The notes beneath the pieces are model-generated. The model made no database searches, was not told the origin of the DNA, and was given only the letters and a program-made list of their open reading frames with translations. From NCBI RefSeq assembly GCF_022385335.1, contig NZ_CP092431.1, positions 8,184,001 to 8,248,000 on the forward strand: DNA of 64,000 nt, written 5' to 3'. A program made the position numbers and the translations under genes. How positions within the stretch are numbered: position 1 is the first letter of the stretch; each line of letters begins with the position of its first letter. Of this stretch, positions 8,904-16,687 are shown piece after piece. The DNA comes from Streptomyces deccanensis. Lineage in GTDB: Bacteria > Actinomycetota > Actinomycetes > Streptomycetales > Streptomycetaceae.

Positions 8904-10253
8904 TCACACGTCCAGCAACTCCCGCGCCGTCACCGGCATCCCCGTCTCCAGCGACCGGTTCGCCGCCAGCCCGGTCACCAGTGACCGGGCCCCGTCCACG
9001 GCGTCGGCCGCCCGGCCCAGCGCGTCCGGTACGCGCTCCCCGAACAGGTCGGCCAGCATGCGGACGTCGCCGCCGCCGTGCCCGCCCTCGTCCGTCTCCA
9101 CCTTCACCTCGCGCGGCGGCTCCCAGAAGCGCCGTACGAGCAGCTGGGTCCTGCCGGGTGCCTCGCCCGCGTCGGCGCCGTGCAGGACCGGGCTCGCGCC
9201 GGTGACCCGTACCAGGGGCCGCGTCCACGTCGACTCCTCCACGAGCAGCTCGACGCGTCCCTCGCTGCCGTTGAAGGCGATGCGGTAGCCCTCCCAGGGG
9301 GAGTAGGCGGTGAGGTGGTAGGTCAGGGTGGCGCCGGAGGCGTAGCGGACGAGGACCGCCATGTCGTCCTCGATGCTGACGCCGGGACCGAAGACGTTCC
9401 GGTCGCGGTGGTAGCCGTCCTCCCGCTCGGCGTCCAGGTAGAGCGCGGTGAGGACGGGGGAGTCCCGCAGGCGCAGGGCGAAGGGGTCGGACTCGGCCGC
9501 CGGGGAGCCGTGGGCGCGGGTGTAGTCGCGGGCCAGGCCCCGGCGGCGGCCCGCCTCGTCGCCGTAGAAGAAGAGGCCGCCCTGGGCGTAGACGGTCTCG
9601 GGGCGGGTGCCGAGCCACCAGTTGACCAGGTCGAAGTGGTGGGTCGACTTGTGGACGAGGAGGCCGCCGGAGTTCGCCTTGTCGCGGTGCCAGCGGCGGA
9701 AGTAGTCGGCGCCGTGCCGCAGATCGAGCAGCCACTCGAAGTGCACCGAGCCGACCTCGCCGATCTCCCCGCTCGCGAGCAGTTCCCGTACGGCCGAATG
9801 CACCGGGTTGTAGCGGTAGTTGAAGGCGACGCGGACCTCGCGCCCGGTCCGCCGCCGGGCCTCCAGGATGCGGTGGGCGCGCTCGGCGTCGGTCGTCATC
9901 GGCTTCTCGGTGACGACGTCGCAGCCCGCCTCCAGGGCGCGGACGATGTAGTGGTCGTGGGTCCGGTCCACCGTGCACACCACGACCAGGTCGACCCGCT
10001 CGCGGCGCAGCATCCCCTCGAACTCGTCGGCCCCGTACGCCGATACGGGCGCGTGGCCTGGGTGGTCGGCGGCGATCCAGGCGTTGTGTACGGCCATGCG
10101 GTGTGTGTTCAGGTCGCAGAGCCCGACCAGCTCCACCCGTTCCGCGAAGGGTCCCGTCAGGGCCTCGGTGAACATCCGCGCCCGGGCACCGAGCCCCACC
10201 ACGGCGGCACGACGGGGTTGTGGGGAGGTGGTGCAGGGGGCTTGTTGTGACAT
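8904..10253 (-). CDS. Gfo/Idh/MocA family NAD(P)-dependent oxidoreductase
   Basis: Predicted sugar or sugar-derivative dehydrogenase of 449 residues. The N-terminal Rossmann fold is seen in AAVVGLGARARMFTEALTG (the third Gly of the usual GxGxxG is replaced), and the family EKP motif occurs in CDVVTEKPMTTDAERAH. The C-terminal half carries the typical substrate-binding alpha/beta domain, with GGLLVHKSTHHFDLVNWWLG probably holding the catalytic His. It diverges from the sugar-binding lipoprotein gene across a 69-base gap that contains an AAGCGCTT palindrome, so the two are probably co-regulated and the enzyme probably acts on the imported sugar. The substrate is unknown. Confidence 0.88.
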   Translation of the reverse strand: MSQQAPCTTSPQPRRAAVVGLGARARMFTEALTGPFAERVELVGLCDLNTHRMAVHNAWIAADHPGHAPVSAYGADEFEGMLRRERVDLVVVCTVDRTHDHYIVRALEAGCDVVTEKPMTTDAERAHRILEARRRTGREVRVAFNYRYNPVHSAVRELLASGEIGEVGSVHFEWLLDLRHGADYFRRWHRDKANSGGLLVHKSTHHFDLVNWWLGTRPETVYAQGGLFFYGDEAGRRRGLARDYTRAHGSPAAESDPFALRLRDSPVLTALYLDAEREDGYHRDRNVFGPGVSIEDDMAVLVRYASGATLTYHLTAYSPWEGYRIAFNGSEGRVELLVEESTWTRPLVRVTGASPVLHGADAGEAPGRTQLLVRRFWEPPREVKVETDEGGHGGGDVRMLADLFGERVPDALGRAADAVDGARSLVTGLAANRSLETGMPVTARELLDV

Positions 10254-10287
10254 CCGGACCTTCCCTAGGGTCGCTACGGACGGGGGG

Positions 10288-10301
10288 TGGAAGCGCTTTC
10301 T
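10288..10301. promoter_or_regulatory. LacI-type operator candidate (AAGCGCTT core)
   Basis: The sequence TGGAAGCGCTTTCT contains the 8-bp palindrome AAGCGCTT at 10291-10298 with the central CG typical of LacI-family operators (compare the general pattern TGAAAGCGCTTTCA). It sits between the divergent oxidoreductase gene and the sugar-binding protein gene, just upstream of the latter's ribosome binding site. The cognate regulator is not identified; the LacI regulator at 15.6-16.6 kb has a different-looking site beside its own gene. Confidence 0.45.
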
Positions 10302-10322
10302 AGCGAAAGAGGTGACCCACTC

Positions 10323-11615
10323 ATGCCCCGAATCAGGACAAGGGAGTCCTGGAAGCCCCGTGCGGCGGCCACCGCACTGGCGCTCTGCGCGCTGCTCACC
10401 GGCTGCTCCGGAGCGGACGGCTCGGGCGGCGGCGGGCAGGTCGTCCTGCGCTACACCTGGTGGGGCAACCCCGACCGGGCCGCCAGAACCCAGGCGGCCG
10501 TCGAGCTCTTCGAGCGGAAGAACCCGGGGATCGACGTTCAGACCTCCTTCGCCGGCTACGAGGCCTACAAGCAGAAGCTCGCCACCCAGGCCGCCGGCGG
10601 CGACGCGCCGGACGTGATGCAGCTCGACTACCGGATGATCGACCAGTACGCCTCCGGCGGTGTGCTCCTCGACCTCGCCGAGCAGCGCCAGGCCCTGGAC
10701 ACCGCCGAGTTCGAGCCGGGACTGCTCGCCACCGGCAAGGTGGACGGCAAGCAGTACGCCGTACCGCAGGGGCGGGGCACCGAGACCATGGTCTACGACA
10801 CCGAGAAGTGGAAGGCCGCCGGTCTCGAACCGCCCCGTGTGGGCTGGACCTGGAGCGAATGGGCCGACGCCATGCGGACGGTGGCCGAGAAGACCGGGGA
10901 GCCCGGCGGCACCGACCCCGGCCAGAGCGAGGACGCCTTCGAGATCTGGCTGCGCGGCCAGGGCAAGGCCCTCTACACCGAGGACGGACGACTCGGCTTC
11001 GACGCCGACGACCTCACCCGCTGGTGGACCTTCACCGACCGGCTCCGCAGGGAGGGGGCCGTCTCACCCGCCGAGCAGACCACCCAGCTCGACGGCACGG
11101 TCGAGAACACCCCGCTCGGCCGGGGCACGGCCGCCTCGGACGTCAACTGGGACGCCCCCGCGAGCGGTTACCTCGCGCTCGTCCCCACCGGGATCTCCCT
11201 CGCCCCCATGCCGGCGGGGGAGGACGGCACGCCCGGCCAGTACTTCAAGCCCTCCATGTTCATGGGCGTGGCCGCCGACTCCGGCCACCCGGAGGAGTCC
11301 ACCCGCCTCGTCGACTTCCTGCTCAACGACGACGAGGCCGCGAAGATCCTCGGCGCCACCCGGGGCATCCCCGTCAACGAGTCGATCCGCGAGGACATCG
11401 CGGCCGACCTCAAGGACTTCGACAGGACCATCTACGACTACCAGGCCACCGTCGAAGGAAAGCTCGACCCGCCGCCCCAGGCGCCCCCGTCGGGCGACAG
11501 CGCCCTGCAGACCACGTTCCAGCGCGACTACGACCAGGTGTCCTACGAGCGGATGTCCCCCCGCGAGGCGGCCGAGAACTACCTCACCGAGGCGAAGGCG
11601 GAGCTGAGGTCATGA
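10323..11615 (+). CDS. ABC sugar transporter, extracellular solute-binding lipoprotein (family 1)
   Basis: Membrane-anchored binding protein of 430 residues that captures a carbohydrate for import. The start MPRIRTRES follows an AGAGG site; an upstream in-frame ATG would lengthen the signal region. The signal peptide ends in the lipobox LLTGC with the lipidated Cys at residue 28. The mature part begins VLRYTWWGNPDRAARTQ and has the family 1 (MalE-like) pattern, including QLDYRMIDQYASGG and FKPSMFMGVAADSGHPE. Its stop codon overlaps the start of the first permease gene (ATGA), so the genes are co-transcribed. The sugar is unknown. Confidence 0.9.
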   Translation: MPRIRTRESWKPRAAATALALCALLTGCSGADGSGGGGQVVLRYTWWGNPDRAARTQAAVELFERKNPGIDVQTSFAGYEAYKQKLATQAAGGDAPDVMQLDYRMIDQYASGGVLLDLAEQRQALDTAEFEPGLLATGKVDGKQYAVPQGRGTETMVYDTEKWKAAGLEPPRVGWTWSEWADAMRTVAEKTGEPGGTDPGQSEDAFEIWLRGQGKALYTEDGRLGFDADDLTRWWTFTDRLRREGAVSPAEQTTQLDGTVENTPLGRGTAASDVNWDAPASGYLALVPTGISLAPMPAGEDGTPGQYFKPSMFMGVAADSGHPEESTRLVDFLLNDDEAAKILGATRGIPVNESIREDIAADLKDFDRTIYDYQATVEGKLDPPPQAPPSGDSALQTTFQRDYDQVSYERMSPREAAENYLTEAKAELRS

Positions 11616-12553
11616 CCACCACACAACTGCCGACCACCGTACGCGGCAAGGGAGTTCAGCAGCCGGACCGGTCCGCCCGACGCCGCCGGCGCGAGGGCGC
11701 GGCCTGGGTGTTCCTCTCCCCCTGGGTGCTCGGGGCCTGCGTCCTGACCCTGCTCCCGATGGCCGTCTCGCTCTACCTCTCCTTCACGGACTACGACCTC
11801 TTCAACGCCCCGAACTGGGTGGGCCTGCGCAACTACACCCAGATGTTCACCGAGGACCCGCGCTACTGGCGCTCCGTGGTGACGACCCTGATGTACGTCG
11901 TCATCGCCGTCCCGCTCCAACTGGCCCTCGCCCTCCTGGTCGCCCTGGCCCTGAAGAACATGAAGCGCGGCCGCGGTTTCTACCGCTCGGCCTTCTACGC
12001 GCCCTCCCTGCTCGGCGCCTCCATGTCCATCGCCCTGGTCTGGCGGGCGATCTTCAACGACGGCGGCACCGTCGACCACCTCCTCGGCACCGGCGGCTGG
12101 GTCAACCGCCCCGGCTGGGCGCTGCTCGCCGTGGCCCTGCTCACGGTGTGGCAGTTCGGCGCCCCGATGGTCATCTTCCTCGCCGGACTCCAGCAGATCC
12201 CGGGGGAGTTGTACGAGGCCGCCGAGGTGGACGGCGCGGGCGCCTGGCGCCGCTTCCTGTCGATCACGGTCCCGATGCTGTCACCCGTGATCTTCTTCAA
12301 CCTGGTCCTCCAGACGATCCAGGCCTTCCAGGTCTTCACCCCGGCCTTCGCGATCAGCGCGGGCAAGGGCGGCCCCGCCGACTCCACCCTCTTCTACACC
12401 CTCTACCTCTACGACCGGGGCTTCGTCGCCTCCCACATGGGCTACGCCTCCGCCATGGCCTGGGTCCTGCTGCTCGCCATCGGCGCGGTCACCGCGATCC
12501 TGTTCCGCACGTCCCGCTCCTGGGTCTTCTACGCCTCCGAGGGGGACCGATGA
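11612..12553 (+). CDS. ABC sugar transporter permease 1 (MalF/UgpA type)
   Basis: Inner-membrane permease of 313 residues for the sugar captured by the preceding lipoprotein. The ATG overlaps the previous stop. A short cytoplasmic N-terminus rich in Arg (RRRREGAAW) leads to six hydrophobic segments, starting VFLSPWVLGACVLTLLPMAV. The EAA loop that contacts the ATPase is at GELYEAAEVDGAGAWRRF with the following Pro-rich ITVPMLSP. No ATPase gene lies in this operon, so a shared MsiK-type ATPase encoded elsewhere is likely, as is usual in Streptomyces. Its stop overlaps the next permease start. Confidence 0.9.
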   Translation: MTTTQLPTTVRGKGVQQPDRSARRRRREGAAWVFLSPWVLGACVLTLLPMAVSLYLSFTDYDLFNAPNWVGLRNYTQMFTEDPRYWRSVVTTLMYVVIAVPLQLALALLVALALKNMKRGRGFYRSAFYAPSLLGASMSIALVWRAIFNDGGTVDHLLGTGGWVNRPGWALLAVALLTVWQFGAPMVIFLAGLQQIPGELYEAAEVDGAGAWRRFLSITVPMLSPVIFFNLVLQTIQAFQVFTPAFAISAGKGGPADSTLFYTLYLYDRGFVASHMGYASAMAWVLLLAIGAVTAILFRTSRSWVFYASEGDR

Positions 12554-13422
12554 CCACCACCACACCCTCAACTCCCGCAGCGCGCAGGCCCGTTGCCTGG
12601 CGGCGGGTGGTCCTGCACGCCGGCTGCCTGGCCGCGCTCCTCGTCATGCTGTACCCGCTGGCCTGGCTCCTCGCGACCTCCGTGAAGCCCGCGAACGAGG
12701 TCATCGCCAGCCTCGACCTGCTGCCGAGCCGGCTGGAGTGGTCCAACTACGAGACCGCGCTCGACGGCGTCAACGACGTGTCGGTGGGGCGGCTGCTCGG
12801 CAACTCCCTGCTGATCGCCGGCGGCGCGGTCGTCGGGAACGTGCTCTCCTGCTCCCTGGCCGCGTACGCCTTCGCGCGGCTGCGCTTCCGGTTCCGGGGA
12901 CCGCTGTTCGCCTTCATGATCGCGACGATCATGCTGCCGCACCACGCCGTGCTGATCCCGCAGTACATCATCTTCAACCAGCTCGGCATGGTGAACACCT
13001 ACTGGCCGCTGATCCTGCCGAAGTTCCTCGCCACGGAGGCCTTCTTCGTCTTCCTCATCGTGCAGTTCATGCGCGGACTGCCGAGGGAGCTGGAGGAGGC
13101 GGCCCGTATCGACGGCTGCGGACCGTTCCGGAGCTTCTTCTCGGTGATCCTGCCCCTCACCCGGCCCGCCCTGATCACCACCGCGATCTTCACCTTCATC
13201 TGGACCTGGAACGACTTCTTCACCCAGCTGATCTATCTCTTCTCGCCGGAGAAGTTCACGCTGACGCTGGCCCTCAGGTCCTTCGTGGACGCGTCGAGCA
13301 CCTCGGCGTTCGGCCCGATGTTCGCCATGTCCGTCATCGCGCTCCTCCCGATCGTGCTGTTCTTCCTCGCCTTCCAGCGGTTCCTGGTGGAGGGCATGGC
13401 CAACTCCGGGATCAAGGGGTGA
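12550..13422 (+). CDS. ABC sugar transporter permease 2 (MalG/UgpE type)
   Basis: Second inner-membrane permease of the importer, 290 residues. It starts with an ATG overlapping the previous stop. Six hydrophobic segments are visible, including LAALLVMLYPLAWLLATSV, then the family segment PHHAVLIPQYIIFNQLGMVN, and the EAA loop PRELEEAARIDGCGPFRSF. The C-terminus LVEGMANSGIKG matches the common GLTAGAVKG-type end of this family. It overlaps the next gene by GTGA. Confidence 0.9.
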   Translation: MTTTTPSTPAARRPVAWRRVVLHAGCLAALLVMLYPLAWLLATSVKPANEVIASLDLLPSRLEWSNYETALDGVNDVSVGRLLGNSLLIAGGAVVGNVLSCSLAAYAFARLRFRFRGPLFAFMIATIMLPHHAVLIPQYIIFNQLGMVNTYWPLILPKFLATEAFFVFLIVQFMRGLPRELEEAARIDGCGPFRSFFSVILPLTRPALITTAIFTFIWTWNDFFTQLIYLFSPEKFTLTLALRSFVDASSTSAFGPMFAMSVIALLPIVLFFLAFQRFLVEGMANSGIKG

Positions 13423-14030
13423 GCACGCTGCGGACCGACCGGGAGCCGGGCGAGATCTTCGGCCCGCGCATGACGCTGTTCGCCGACGTGCTGAGCGTCG
13501 GTGTCGCCGTGGTGATGGTGAGCCTTCCACTGGTCACCCTGCCCGCCGCGCTCTCCACGGCCTGCGCGGTCCTGCGGGGCGTACGGGAGGACCGCCCGGT
13601 GACAGCCGCCCGGTTCCTCGGGGCGCTGCGCCGGCGACTGCGCCCCGGCGACCTGGCCGCCGGGCTGCTGGCCCTCACCGGTCTGGCCCTCGCCCTGGTC
13701 GATCTGGCGCTCGCCGGTGCCGGACTCCCCGGCGGCCGGGCCTTCGCCCTCCTCGCCGCCGCCGTCGGCACCTGCGCCGCCGTGATCGGGCTGCGCGCCT
13801 GCGCCCGCCCCGAGTCGGTCGAGGACTGGCCGGCGGCGGTGCGGGCAGCGGCCCGGGACACGGTACGCGATCCGGGCGGCAGCGCCCTGGTCGTCCTCGC
13901 CGTGGCGACGGCCGCGGCGAGCGCCTGGATGCTGCTGCCGCTCGCGTTCCTCGTACCGGGGCTGCTGGCGCTGGCGCTCACGGCCGTCGACGTACGAGGA
14001 AAAGAGGTCGCCGCGCGGGAGGGCGTGTGA
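13419..14030 (+). CDS. DUF624/YesL-like membrane protein in the sugar ABC operon
   Basis: A 203-residue membrane protein whose GTG start overlaps the stop of the permease gene, so it is translationally coupled to the transporter. The N-terminal LFADVLSVGVAVVMVSLPLV followed by TLPAALSTACAVLRG and a basic RFLGALRRRLRPGDL segment fits the DUF624 (YesL) pattern, in which such proteins are repeatedly found beside carbohydrate ABC transporters. Four to five hydrophobic segments are seen in total. The molecular role of the family is not established; a helper role in transporter assembly or regulation is inference from the coupling. Confidence 0.6.
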   Translation: MSTLRTDREPGEIFGPRMTLFADVLSVGVAVVMVSLPLVTLPAALSTACAVLRGVREDRPVTAARFLGALRRRLRPGDLAAGLLALTGLALALVDLALAGAGLPGGRAFALLAAAVGTCAAVIGLRACARPESVEDWPAAVRAAARDTVRDPGGSALVVLAVATAAASAWMLLPLAFLVPGLLALALTAVDVRGKEVAAREGV

Positions 14031-14108
14031 TGGGCTGACCCCCGCACGACGGGCTGACGCGCATGACGGGCCCGTGCCTCGGACGTCCTGCCAAGGGGGA
14101 GCGCGACG

Positions 14109-14534
14109 GTGAACAGACGGCGGCGGAAGAAACTGTCGCACCGGCTGGTGTGGGCCGCGGCGGTCGGCGACACCGCCGCCGTCGCCGCGTTGCTGCGGGC
14201 CGGAGCCCCCGCCGAGACGACGGACGCCGAGGGGACGACGCCCCTGTACGCGGCCGCCGTCCACGGGGCCGCCGACACCGTGCGCCTGCTGCTCGTGGCC
14301 GGGGCCTCGCCCGACACCGAGAGCGGACACGGCGCGGAGGGCACCCCGCTGTGCGGCGCCGCGTGCTGGGGACACCTCGAGGCGGTGCGCGAACTTCTCG
14401 CCCACGGCGCCGATCCCGACCTCCGCGAGGACCACGGCACGGGCCGCTCCCCGCTCGACTGGGCGGCTGCCGGCTTCCACACCGAGACGGCGGCCGTGCT
14501 GCTCACGGCGGGGGCCGTTCCTGACGCCGGGTAG
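14109..14534 (+). CDS. Small ankyrin-repeat protein
   Basis: A 141-residue protein starting at GTG 14109. After a basic N-terminus (NRRRRKK) it has about four ankyrin repeats covering nearly the whole chain: repeats begin near LVWAAAVGDTAAVAALLRAG, GTTPLYAAAVHGAADTVRL, GTPLCGAACWGHLEAVREL and GRSPLDWAAAGFHTETAAV. Ankyrin repeats mediate protein-protein contact; no partner can be named. It lies 78 bases after the transporter operon and is convergent with the DoxX gene, with stops 3 bases apart. Confidence 0.8.
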   Translation: MNRRRRKKLSHRLVWAAAVGDTAAVAALLRAGAPAETTDAEGTTPLYAAAVHGAADTVRLLLVAGASPDTESGHGAEGTPLCGAACWGHLEAVRELLAHGADPDLREDHGTGRSPLDWAAAGFHTETAAVLLTAGAVPDAG

Positions 14535-14537
14535 GGC

Positions 14538-14912
14538 TCAGAACGCGTACGGTCCGAACCGGCCCCAGGCCACCACGGCCGCCAGGATCAGCAGCACCAG
14601 GCTCGGTGCCGTCTCCTTGGTCTCGCCGCGGCGGAGGTGGAAGACGACCGCGCCGAGCATCGTGACGGCGAGGCCGGTCGCCGCGAGCGGCACGAACACC
14701 GTGGCTATGTCGAGGACGGCCGGAAGGATCAGCCCGATGGCGCCCAGGGCCTCCAGCGCGCCGATGGTCTTCACCATGCCCGGGGAGAAGGCCTCGACCC
14801 AGGTCATTCCGGAGGCCGCCAGCTTCTCCTTGGACTGGGCGGTCTTCATCAGGCCGGCGGCGAGGAAGGCGGCGGCGAGCAGGCTCGCGATGATCCAGAG
14901 GGTGACGTTCAT
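14538..14912 (-). CDS. DoxX family membrane protein
   Basis: A 124-residue protein with four transmembrane helices: VTLWIIASLLAAAFLAAGLM, then FSPGMVKTIGALEALGAIGLI, a third starting IATVFVPLAATGLAVTMLGA, and LVLLILAAVVAWGRFGPYAF. The first helix followed by KTAQSKEKLAASGM fits the DoxX/DoxD-like family, whose members are linked to redox or oxidative stress but have poorly defined activity. The start ATG at 14912 has a GGAAGAAG site upstream. It is divergent from a MarR regulator, and two inverted repeats lie between them, so regulation by that MarR protein is likely. Confidence 0.85.
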   Translation of the reverse strand: MNVTLWIIASLLAAAFLAAGLMKTAQSKEKLAASGMTWVEAFSPGMVKTIGALEALGAIGLILPAVLDIATVFVPLAATGLAVTMLGAVVFHLRRGETKETAPSLVLLILAAVVAWGRFGPYAF

Positions 14913-14950
14913 GGCGGGCTTCTTCCGATGGAGGAGGGGCTGAGTATGAC

Positions 14951-14962
14951 TTGAACATTCAA
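14951..14962. promoter_or_regulatory. Operator candidate TTGAACATTCAA (MarR/DoxX)
   Basis: A 12-base palindrome, arms TTGAA and TTCAA around a 2-base centre. It lies 38 bases upstream of the DoxX start in the divergent intergenic region and shares the ACTTGAA half-site with the larger repeat at 14995-15012, which suggests that both are bound by the same MarR dimer. Confidence 0.5.
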
Positions 14963-14994
14963 CAGATGGTCGGGGGTTCAACGTAGGGTCGATC

Positions 14995-15012
14995 GACTTG
15001 AAGCGTCAAGTC
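14995..15012. promoter_or_regulatory. Operator candidate GACTTGAAGCGTCAAGTC (MarR/DoxX)
   Basis: Perfect 7-base arms GACTTGA and TCAAGTC around AGCG. It is 43 bases upstream of the marR start. The size and spacing suit a winged-helix MarR dimer, so autoregulation and control of the divergent doxX gene are likely. Confidence 0.6.
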
Positions 15013-15055
15013 ATGTGGCGCTTGGTTCGTGGAGGCTGCACGTAGAGTGGGCGCC

Positions 15056-15544
15056 ATGGAGACACCGCAGCAGTCCCCCTGGCTGACCGACGAGGAGATG
15101 GAGACCTGGCACGCGCTGGCCGGCGTGATGGTCAGACTGCCGAGCGCGCTGGACGCGGAACTGCAGCGGGACGCGGGCGTCAGTCACGTCGAGTACGTGG
15201 TGATGGCGATGCTGTCGCAGACCGAGGGGCGCACCCTGCGCATGAGCGACCTGGCCGGGCACGTCGGTTCGTCGCTGTCCCGGCTCTCCCACCTCGTGAA
15301 GCGGCTGGAGAAGAGCGACTGGGTGCGCCGCGAGCCGGACCCCTCCGACGGGCGCTACACCCTGGCCGTCCTCACGGACGCCGGACACGCCAAGGTCGTC
15401 GAGAGCGCGCCGGGCCACGCCGACGCCGTACGCCGCTTTGTGTTCGACGCGCTCACCAAGGCCCAGCAGCGGCAGTTGCGGGACATCGGGCGGCGCATCT
15501 GGCAGAGCGTCGCGCCCGACGACCACTGCCTGCCGCCGAGCTGA
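15056..15544 (+). CDS. MarR family transcriptional regulator
   Basis: A 162-residue winged-helix regulator. Start ATG 15056 (METPQQSPW) was preferred to an upstream in-frame start at 15029 that would run into the operator region. The DNA-binding part is MSDLAGHVGSSLSRLSHLVK followed by RLEKSDWVRREPDPSDGRYT, where the DGR wing tip is characteristic. The dimerisation helices flank it (MVRLPSALDAELQRDAG; LTKAQQRQLRDIGRRIW). It probably represses the divergent doxX gene and itself through the inverted repeats between them. The ligand is unknown. Confidence 0.9.
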   Translation: METPQQSPWLTDEEMETWHALAGVMVRLPSALDAELQRDAGVSHVEYVVMAMLSQTEGRTLRMSDLAGHVGSSLSRLSHLVKRLEKSDWVRREPDPSDGRYTLAVLTDAGHAKVVESAPGHADAVRRFVFDALTKAQQRQLRDIGRRIWQSVAPDDHCLPPS

Positions 15545-15559
15545 CGGCCCGCCACACCC

Positions 15560-16576
15560 TCACGGCCCGCCCGGCGGGCCGGTGGTGCCCCGGACCTCCA
15601 GCGTCGGCGTGGTCAGGACGACCCTGGCGGGGCGGGCCGGATCGGCGATGCGGTCCAGCAGGCACTGCGCGGCGGTGCGGCCCACGTCGTGGCTGGCGTT
15701 GTCCACGGTGGTGAGCCAGAGGTGGCGCAGCCGGGAGACATAGGTGTTGTCGTAGCCGACGAGGGACAGGTCGCGCGGCACCCTCAGCCCCAGTTCCTCG
15801 GCGGCGGACAGGGCGCCCACACAGGCCATGTCGTTGAACGCCACCACGGCGGTGGGGCGTTCGGGCAGGTTCAGCAGCCGGACCGTGGCCCGGTAGCCGC
15901 CCTCCTCCGTCAGGTCGCCCCGTTCGACGGTCGCCAGATCGCCCAGCCCGTGCTCGCGCATCACCGTCTCGAAGCTGCGGCGGCGCAGCGCCCCGACCAC
16001 ACCGTCCCCCGCGATGTGCGCGATGCGCCGGTGCCCGAGACCGATGAGGTGCTCGGTGGCGAGACGGGCGCCGAGCTGGTCGTCGCCGGCGACGACGTCC
16101 ACCTGGGGGAGCGTGGGCTCGCGGGCGCCCGCCACCACCGTCGGGACGAGCCCGGCCGCCGTGCGCAGCGCCTCGGAGGGCGGCAGGGTGCCGACCGCGA
16201 TCAGCCCGTCGACGCGCAGCTCGGTGAAGGTGCGGGTGAGGTCCTCGCCGAGCCGCCGGTTGAGGTGGCCGTCGGCCAGCAGCATGCGCAGACCGTTGTC
16301 GTGCAGCCGGGAGTTGAGCCCGTCGAGCAGCTCGACGAACCAGGGGTTGCGCATGTCGTTGAGGAGCACGCCGACCGTACGGGTCCGGCGCTCGCTCAGG
16401 CTGCGCGCGGCCGCGTTCGGCCGGTACCCCAGCTCGTCCACGGCGGCCAGCACCGCCCGCCGCTTCTCCTCGCGGACCTGCGCCGAGCCGCGCAGCACCA
16501 GCGAGACCAGTGACTTGGACACACCGGCCCGCTCGGCGACGTCACGGATCGTCGGGGTCGGGGGTCCGGGTCTCAT
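15560..16576 (-). CDS. LacI family transcriptional regulator
   Basis: A 338-residue repressor. The start ATG 16576 gives MRPGPPTPTIRDVAERAGVS, and the helix-turn-helix continues SLVSLVLRGSAQVREEKR. The hinge includes LGYRPNAAARSLSERRT. The periplasmic-binding-protein-like effector domain follows, from VGVLLNDMRNPWFVELLDGL to the segment LSLVGYDNTYVSRLRHLWL and the C-terminal TVDNASHDVGRTAAQCLLDR. It diverges from a Gfo/Idh dehydrogenase gene, and two mirrored operator-like sites lie between them, so it probably controls that gene and itself in response to a sugar or polyol. Confidence 0.92.
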   Translation of the reverse strand: MRPGPPTPTIRDVAERAGVSKSLVSLVLRGSAQVREEKRRAVLAAVDELGYRPNAAARSLSERRTRTVGVLLNDMRNPWFVELLDGLNSRLHDNGLRMLLADGHLNRRLGEDLTRTFTELRVDGLIAVGTLPPSEALRTAAGLVPTVVAGAREPTLPQVDVVAGDDQLGARLATEHLIGLGHRRIAHIAGDGVVGALRRRSFETVMREHGLGDLATVERGDLTEEGGYRATVRLLNLPERPTAVVAFNDMACVGALSAAEELGLRVPRDLSLVGYDNTYVSRLRHLWLTTVDNASHDVGRTAAQCLLDRIADPARPARVVLTTPTLEVRGTTGPPGGP

Positions 16577-16580
16577 GGCC

Positions 16581-16592
16581 TGGACCGTTCCA
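16581..16592. promoter_or_regulatory. LacI operator candidate 1 (TGGACCGTTCCA)
   Basis: An imperfect palindrome with arms TGGA and TCCA and a central CG. It lies 4 bases upstream of the lacI start. It is the exact reverse complement of the site at 16663-16674, which is strong evidence for a pair of operators bound by the divergent LacI regulator. Confidence 0.65.
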
Positions 16593-16662
16593 CAGCGGTG
16601 CGGCCGTGTCAAAGGGCTTGACAGTGCGGGGGCCTGCCCGCAGTGTGAGCGGCATACGGTTT

Positions 16663-16674
16663 TGGAACGGTCCA
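16663..16674. promoter_or_regulatory. LacI operator candidate 2 (TGGAACGGTCCA)
   Basis: Exact reverse complement of the site at 16581-16592, with 82 bases between equivalent points of the two sites. It lies 13 bases upstream of the dehydrogenase ATG. A TTGACA hexamer at 16618-16623 on the + strand and another on the - strand at 16606-16611 lie between the two operators and may be -35 elements of the divergent promoters. Confidence 0.65.
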
Positions 16675-16687
16675 ATGAAGGGCAGTC

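Noticed and set aside
10287-10322. Earlier start for the sugar-binding lipoprotein
   Set aside because: It would start inside the operator region and disrupt the signal peptide layout; ATG 10323 has a ribosome binding site.
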